Shown here piece after piece: positions 1-5,393 of a DNA stretch of 5,393 nt (the first letter of the stretch is position 1; every line of letters starts with the position of its first letter). Below the pieces are notes generated by a model, which saw only the letters and a program-made list of their open reading frames with translations, did not search any database and was not told the origin of the DNA. The translations under genes and the position numbers were made by a program. The DNA is from Myxococcales bacterium. GTDB lineage: Bacteria > Myxococcota_A > Polyangia > Polyangiales > Houyiibacteriaceae. The stretch covers positions 1 through 5,393 of the forward strand of contig JAUXFZ010000212.1 of the NCBI GenBank assembly GCA_030622585.1, given 5' to 3'.

Positions 1-244
1 AGTTCTTGATGCAGACGTTCGTGAAGTTGATGTTGCGGTTGACGACGTAGGTGACCTGGTCACCCACCTGCTGGCGACGCAGCTCGTCTGCGACGAGACC
101 CAGCGCGTGAAGGTCTGTTCCCCGCGCCTCGCTTAGAGAGATTCCATCCTCGACGCTGACTTCTCTTCCGTCGAGGCTTCGCTCCAAGATCGCACGGACG
201 TCCGGCGATACGCCTTGCAAGCAGGTTTCGAGGGCTGTCGTCAT
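1..244 (-). CDS. cofH: F0 synthase subunit CofH, N-terminal fragment (5-amino-6-(D-ribitylamino)uracil--L-tyrosine 4-hydroxyphenyl transferase)
   Basis: CofH is a radical SAM enzyme that joins a tyrosine-derived fragment to 5-amino-6-ribitylamino-uracil, the step before CofG closes the deazaflavin ring of F0. Only the first 81 codons lie in the window; the gene runs off the left edge. The frame is open from an ATG at 244-242 and ends with the family-typical stretch VTYVVNRNINFTNVCIKN (residues 64-81). Cys78 is the first cysteine of the CxxxCxxC iron-sulfur motif. The one remaining base (T) is the first base of codon 82, which fits the expected second cysteine. The ATG overlaps the cofG stop codon as ATGA, so translation is probably coupled. 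A weak GGAG lies 11 bases upstream (256-259). The family call rests on this short but characteristic motif and on the cofG neighbour. The related menaquinone enzyme MqnC and other CofH-like proteins share parts of the motif, so the context matters. Confidence 0.9.
   Translation of the reverse strand, partial: MTTALETCLQGVSPDVRAILERSLDGREVSVEDGISLSEARGTDLHALGLVADELRRQQVGDQVTYVVNRNINFTNVCIKN
241..244 (-). promoter_or_regulatory. ATGA stop-start overlap, cofG to cofH
   Basis: The cofH ATG (244-242) overlaps the cofG TGA (243-241) by four bases, a classic coupling arrangement. It would keep the two F0 synthase subunits at similar levels, much as the fused FbiC does in actinobacteria. Confidence 0.8.
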
Positions 245-1383
245 GGCGTGGCGAGCTCCGTCCGAAGCTGATCAATACGGGGGCGCAAAGACGCGTCGAC
301 AAAACCCGGCGCGTCCAGGTGAGAGGGGTATACCGGGAGTCGCGGTTCGAGTCGAAAGCCTTCCGCCTCGCAGCCTTCACGCAGGAGTCCCAGATACGGC
401 CAGGGATGCTGCGGATTGATGTAGTCCGGACTGACCGGCGAAATGCCACCGAAATCATTGATGCCGGACCGAATGAGAGCAGCGGTCGACGCAGGATTGA
501 GATTTGGGGGCGCCTGAACACTGACGCCATCGTCGAGAATGAGCCGGGCCAACGCGATGGTCGCGGCGAGCTCGTCCGGCGTTGGCTCGGACGCGAAGCC
601 CATCGGCGTGTCGGGGTGGGCCCGGAAGTTCTGGACGATGACTTCCCCGATGTGACCGTACTCGCGCTGCAGGCGTCGAATGGCGAGGATGGTGTCGACG
701 CGCTCCTCGACCGTCTCCCCGATGCCGATCAACAGCCCCGAGGTGAAGGGAATGTGCAGCTCTCCGGCCTCGCGCGTCATCTGAATGCGCTTCGCCGGCC
801 GCTTATCAGGCGCGCGATGGTGCGGCATTCCCTTTTCACAGAGCCGGTCGCTCACGTTCTCGAGCATCAAGCCAAGGCTGACGTTCACGGGCCGCAACGC
901 GATCATGTCGTCGCGGCAAAGGATGCCGGCGTTCGTGTGCGGCAGGAGGCCAGCAGCCAGCGCTTCTTCGGCCGCCCATCGAAGATAGTCGACGGTTCGC
1001 TCGTGGCCCCAGGAGCGAAGGAGCGCGTGATACTCGCGAAAGCCCGTTTCCGGAGTATCGCCCAAGCAAAACAACGCTTCAATACAGCCCTGCTCCCGAG
1101 CGCGCTGGAGCCAGGCGCGAATCTCATCGGGACTCATCGTCCATTCGCCCGGGTCACCCGGAGAGCGGCGGAACGAGCAGTAGTCGCACCGATTGCGACA
1201 CAGATTGGTGATCGGAAGGAACACCTTCGGAGAAAAGGTGAGGGTCTTGCCCCATACGCGATCACGGCGTGCCCGCGCGGCCTCGCAGAGCGCGTCGGTC
1301 TCGAGCTTGCTCAACCGGTACGCATCCTGCTCGGATACAGGTTCGAGACTCGCGTGCTCCAGAATCGGCGGTGTGGAGCGCAT
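241..1383 (-). CDS. cofG: F0 synthase subunit CofG (7,8-didemethyl-8-hydroxy-5-deazariboflavin synthase, radical SAM)
   Basis: This 380-residue protein is the second F0-forming radical SAM enzyme: it cyclises the CofH product to F0, the chromophore of coenzyme F420. It acts in the cytoplasm. The cluster motif CxxxCxxC is Cys62-Cys66-Cys69, inside LPITNLCRNRCDYCSF (56-71). Other CofG hallmarks are FCLGDTPE (105-112), HTNAGIL (149-155), SLGLMLEN (169-176), SGLLIGIGET (215-224), VQNFRAHPDTPM (250-261), QAPPNLNP (290-297) and GINDFGGISPVSPDYINP (307-324). Length and motif order are normal, with no sign of damage. The frame stays open far upstream, to about 2091, but that part only shadows the LLM gene. 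The ATG at 1383-1381 is preferred because it shares one base with the LLM stop (TAATG) and leaves a normal N-terminus ahead of the first motif. No clear Shine-Dalgarno precedes it, which fits coupled translation. It is a separate gene rather than the N-terminal half of a fused FbiC. Confidence 0.96.
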   Translation of the reverse strand: MRSTPPILEHASLEPVSEQDAYRLSKLETDALCEAARARRDRVWGKTLTFSPKVFLPITNLCRNRCDYCSFRRSPGDPGEWTMSPDEIRAWLQRAREQGCIEALFCLGDTPETGFREYHALLRSWGHERTVDYLRWAAEEALAAGLLPHTNAGILCRDDMIALRPVNVSLGLMLENVSDRLCEKGMPHHRAPDKRPAKRIQMTREAGELHIPFTSGLLIGIGETVEERVDTILAIRRLQREYGHIGEVIVQNFRAHPDTPMGFASEPTPDELAATIALARLILDDGVSVQAPPNLNPASTAALIRSGINDFGGISPVSPDYINPQHPWPYLGLLREGCEAEGFRLEPRLPVYPSHLDAPGFVDASLRPRIDQLRTELATP

Positions 1384-1385
1384 TA
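1381..1385 (-). promoter_or_regulatory. TAATG stop-start overlap, LLM gene to cofG
   Basis: The LLM TAA (1385-1383) and the cofG ATG (1383-1381) share one base. No good Shine-Dalgarno is visible in the preceding 20 bases, so cofG translation probably depends on ribosomes finishing the LLM gene. Confidence 0.75.
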
Positions 1386-2255
1386 CATCTTGGCGATAAC
1401 GGTGTCTGCGTACCGATTCAAGCCGTCGATGCGGCCCTGCAGGGTGCCTCCGACCATGGGGGTGCCGTACATGAGCCACGGGACGGTGATGATGTCGGTC
1501 ACGCCAGCGTCTTCGAGTCGCTTGTAGCCGTCCGCATCCCACACGTCGGTAACCACGGCCTGGTACTCCATCGGCAGGTGATCGCGACCGTACTCCTTGC
1601 GAAACGCCTCGATCTCGGCGATCAGCGCCAGGAGCTTCTTCGAGGGGAGCATCGCCGAGGACCAGCCGTCGCCATACTTCGCCGCGCGCCGGAGCCCGGG
1701 CTTGGTGTGACCGCCGATGTAGATTGGAATCGGCTGGGTCGGTGCGGGGCTCATCTGGATCTTGCCAAAGTCGTAATGCTCCCCGTGGTATTCGACCATC
1801 CCTCCGCCCCAAATTAGTCGGAGGATTTCGAGGCACTCGTTCATACGCTTGCCTCGGGTCTCGAAATCGGTGCCACACCATTTGAACTCTTCGGGAAGCC
1901 ACCCGAGTCCGCACCCGAACCCAAAGCGGTTGTTCGACAGCGCGGCCAGCGAAGCGACTTGTTTGGCGACCAGCACGGGATGACGAACAGGCAGCTTCAC
2001 GACGCTCGTATAGAAGAAGATCGTTTCGGTCGCGGCCGCCATGGCTGCCGCGCCGACGATCGGCTCGATCCATGGGGTCTCGCCGTCCCACATCCGACTG
2101 CCGTCTTTCGTGTACGGGTATGGTTTGCTGACCTCCTCGGAGAAGAAGATCGAGTCGGGCAACACGATGGCGTGATAACCGAGCTTCTCCGCCTCCCGGG
2201 CGATCGGGATGTACTGCTCGGGCGGCGCCATGGCGATCGAAGCGCTGAATTTCAT
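1383..2255 (-). CDS. LLM-class (luciferase-like) oxidoreductase, probably F420-dependent
   Basis: The 290-residue product is a luciferase-like TIM-barrel flavoenzyme of the type annotated as LLM class F420-dependent oxidoreductase. Visible family features are the N-terminal strand MKFSASIAM, the helix and strand AREAEKLGYHAIVLPDS (19-35), KLPVRHP (87-93), RFGFGCGLGWLPEEF (110-124), RGKRMNE (134-140), PIPIYIGG (175-182) and GDGW (195-198). Length and motif order match the family, so the gene appears intact. LLM proteins use either F420 or FMN and sequence by eye cannot fully separate them; the two F0 synthase genes directly downstream favour F420. The substrate is unknown. The ATG at 2255 has TAAGG eight bases upstream. 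The stop codon overlaps the cofG start by one base, so the two are very likely co-transcribed and co-translated. Confidence 0.9.
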   Translation of the reverse strand: MKFSASIAMAPPEQYIPIAREAEKLGYHAIVLPDSIFFSEEVSKPYPYTKDGSRMWDGETPWIEPIVGAAAMAAATETIFFYTSVVKLPVRHPVLVAKQVASLAALSNNRFGFGCGLGWLPEEFKWCGTDFETRGKRMNECLEILRLIWGGGMVEYHGEHYDFGKIQMSPAPTQPIPIYIGGHTKPGLRRAAKYGDGWSSAMLPSKKLLALIAEIEAFRKEYGRDHLPMEYQAVVTDVWDADGYKRLEDAGVTDIITVPWLMYGTPMVGGTLQGRIDGLNRYADTVIAKM

Positions 2256-2282
2256 GCCGCGGACCTTAGCATAAGGCGGAAG
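2256..2282 (-). promoter_or_regulatory. 27-bp gap with ribosome binding site for the LLM gene
   Basis: This is the only true intergenic gap in the window. It holds TAAGG (2264-2268), eight bases from the LLM ATG, a reasonable Shine-Dalgarno. It is too short for a normal terminator plus promoter, and no hairpin with a T-run is seen, so read-through from the hydrolase gene is expected. Confidence 0.6.
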
Positions 2283-3550
2283 CTAGGAGCGATCTCGCGG
2301 GATGCGCGTCCCGATGACACGCATCACGTTCAACCACCTCAGCATTCTGGCCGAAAGAAGCGGCTTTCCCGTGTTCATGAAGGCGACGCTGATGTCGCGG
2401 TCGGGGTCGGCCCATCCGAGAACGTTGGTGAAGCCGAGATGACCGAACGCGTCGCCCGTGCGCGGCCCGTAGAAGCCGAAAGTTCGGCCGCCGAGCATGA
2501 AGCCCATGGAAAGCGGTATGGGCATCATCAACACCCGATCGACCTGCCCGGTCACCTGCGGCTCGGTGGCCCGCGCAACGGTGCGCTGGTCGAAAATGCG
2601 GGTGCCTTCGTAGGTGCCGCCGCAGAGGAGCGTTTCGAAGAACCGTGAGATCTCTTCGGGGGTCGCGATGATGTTCCCGGCCGGCACCACCGCGGTCCGG
2701 AACCGGGGATCATTGCTCATGTCAACCAGCTCACGCATCGATGCGCCAAACGCGACCTGCACGAGATTCTTGTAGGGCCAGGTCGGCGTGGGGCCAGTGA
2801 ATGCATCGACGGCAACGCGGTCGAGGTGTTCCGGGGCGACTCCATAGGTGAAGTGTTTCATCTTCAGGGGATCGCGAATCCGGGTCGTCAAGAAATGACT
2901 GATGCTCTCACCAGTCACGCGACGGATGATCTCGGCCAGAATGAACCCGCTCGTAATCGCCTGATAGGCTTGCACGCTGCCCGGCCGGTGAGTTGGTTCG
3001 AGCTCGCAGAAGGCTCGAGTGATCTCCTCGGGCCGCGCCAGGAGATCGAGATCAATCGCCTCCTCAGGCGTGGCCGGGATGCCGGCGCGATGGGTGAGCA
3101 CGTCGCGGACGGTGATGTTGTGCTTCCGCCGTTTTGCAAACTCGGGGATGAAGGTGGCGACGGGCTCATCGACGTGCAACTGCTCGTCCTCTTGTAGGAG
3201 GTGAATCAGCATGGCGGTCACACTCTTCGAACCGGAAAAGAAGTTGTAGAGCGTGTCCGGAGTTGCCTTCAGCAGAGGCGTGCCCTCCGGATCCTGAGGG
3301 CTGTTTCCTCGCGCGTGCCCGATCGCTCGATCGATAATGATCTCACCCCGTCGCCGAATACATAAGGCGATCGCCGGATGGAGGCCCGTTCTGTAAAAGC
3401 TGACAACCGCGTCCCAGATCGCCTCCACGTCCTGCGTCCCGAGCCCCACCCCACGCGGGTCGGTCTCACGATGACTCTTGGTGGTCACCTCCTCCGGATC
3501 GAAGGTGCGAACCGACACCGGAAGCAGGTCTCGAAGGCGTGGTCTCTGCA

Positions 3551-3551
<1 letters not shown>
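2283..3551 (-). CDS. Serine hydrolase of the class C beta-lactamase / esterase family (COG1680-like)
   Basis: The 422-residue product has the beta-lactamase fold seen in class C beta-lactamases, D-aminopeptidases and EstB-type esterases. The nucleophile motif SxxK is Ser106-Gly-Ser-Lys109 in LYNFFSGSKSVTAML. The family motif VRDVLTHRAGIP is at 148-159. The second catalytic motif appears as Tyr196-Gln-Ala198, with alanine where beta-lactamases usually have asparagine (YxN). The third is His371-Leu-Gly373 in FGHLGFTN, the HxG form common in esterase-like members in place of KTG. About 35 charged residues precede the domain. No signal peptide or membrane helix is evident, so a cytoplasmic location is inferred, unlike true periplasmic beta-lactamases. 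The ATG at 3551-3549 is chosen because it overlaps the metH stop (TGATG) and has AAGG six bases upstream; the adjacent TTG at 3554 would add one residue. Lactone, ester or amide hydrolysis is likely, the substrate is unknown, and antibiotic resistance should not be assumed. Confidence 0.9.

Positions 3552-5393
<1,842 letters not shown>

Noticed and set aside
60..530. A 156-codon minus-strand frame across the cofG-cofH junction
   Set aside because: It is a shadow in another frame of two recognisable genes, very rich in arginine and serine and without motifs.
319..1527. A 402-codon open frame on the plus strand, opposite cofG and the end of the LLM gene
   Set aside because: It is antisense to a clearly conserved cofG, its translation is arginine-rich and matches no family I recognise, and long antisense frames are expected from GC-rich codon use.
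1384..2091. The upstream part of the long minus-strand frame that contains cofG, which would make a 616-residue protein
   Set aside because: This stretch lies out of frame inside the LLM gene and its translation is arginine- and histidine-rich with no family motifs. The CofG-like sequence begins at the ATG at 1383.
2252..2272. A six-codon open frame (MLRSAA) just before the LLM gene, whose TGA overlaps the LLM ATG as ATGA; considered as a leader peptide
   Set aside because: It has no ribosome binding site of its own and no attenuator hairpin, and so short a frame is likely by chance.

Overview
The window is a gene-dense block of a high-GC bacterial genome. All five genes lie on the minus strand, so transcription runs from high to low coordinates. 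In transcription order they are: the C-terminal half of cobalamin-dependent methionine synthase (metH, cut by the right edge), a beta-lactamase-fold serine hydrolase, a luciferase-like (LLM) F420-type oxidoreductase, cofG, and the first 81 codons of cofH (cut by the left edge). cofG and cofH encode the two radical SAM proteins that make F0, the deazaflavin core of coenzyme F420.

The packing is very tight. metH and the hydrolase overlap by one base (TGATG). The hydrolase and LLM genes are 27 bp apart. The LLM gene and cofG overlap by one base (TAATG), and cofG and cofH overlap by four (ATGA). There is no room for an internal terminator and little for a promoter, so the set reads as one operon with translational coupling. 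No RNA gene, mobile element, CRISPR array, repeat or intergenic stretch over 27 bp was seen.

Functionally, cofG and cofH make F0 from tyrosine and the riboflavin precursor 5-amino-6-ribitylamino-uracil. The LLM enzyme just upstream is a plausible user of the finished F420. MetH makes methionine from homocysteine with methylcobalamin and methyltetrahydrofolate. Its place here may be chance or a loose link through S-adenosylmethionine, which both radical SAM enzymes consume. The hydrolase has the SxxK and HxG motifs of class C beta-lactamase-like esterases and amidases but no visible signal peptide; its substrate is unknown.

Separate cofG and cofH genes argue against a typical actinobacterium, where the two are fused as fbiC. 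High GC, a long E. coli-like MetH and split F0 synthase genes would fit one of the uncultured or less-studied F420-producing bacterial lineages (for example Chloroflexi, Tectomicrobia, Methylomirabilota/Rokubacteria or Binatota). This placement is inference and could not be tested here. The individual genes belong to well-known families; the main interest is the arrangement.
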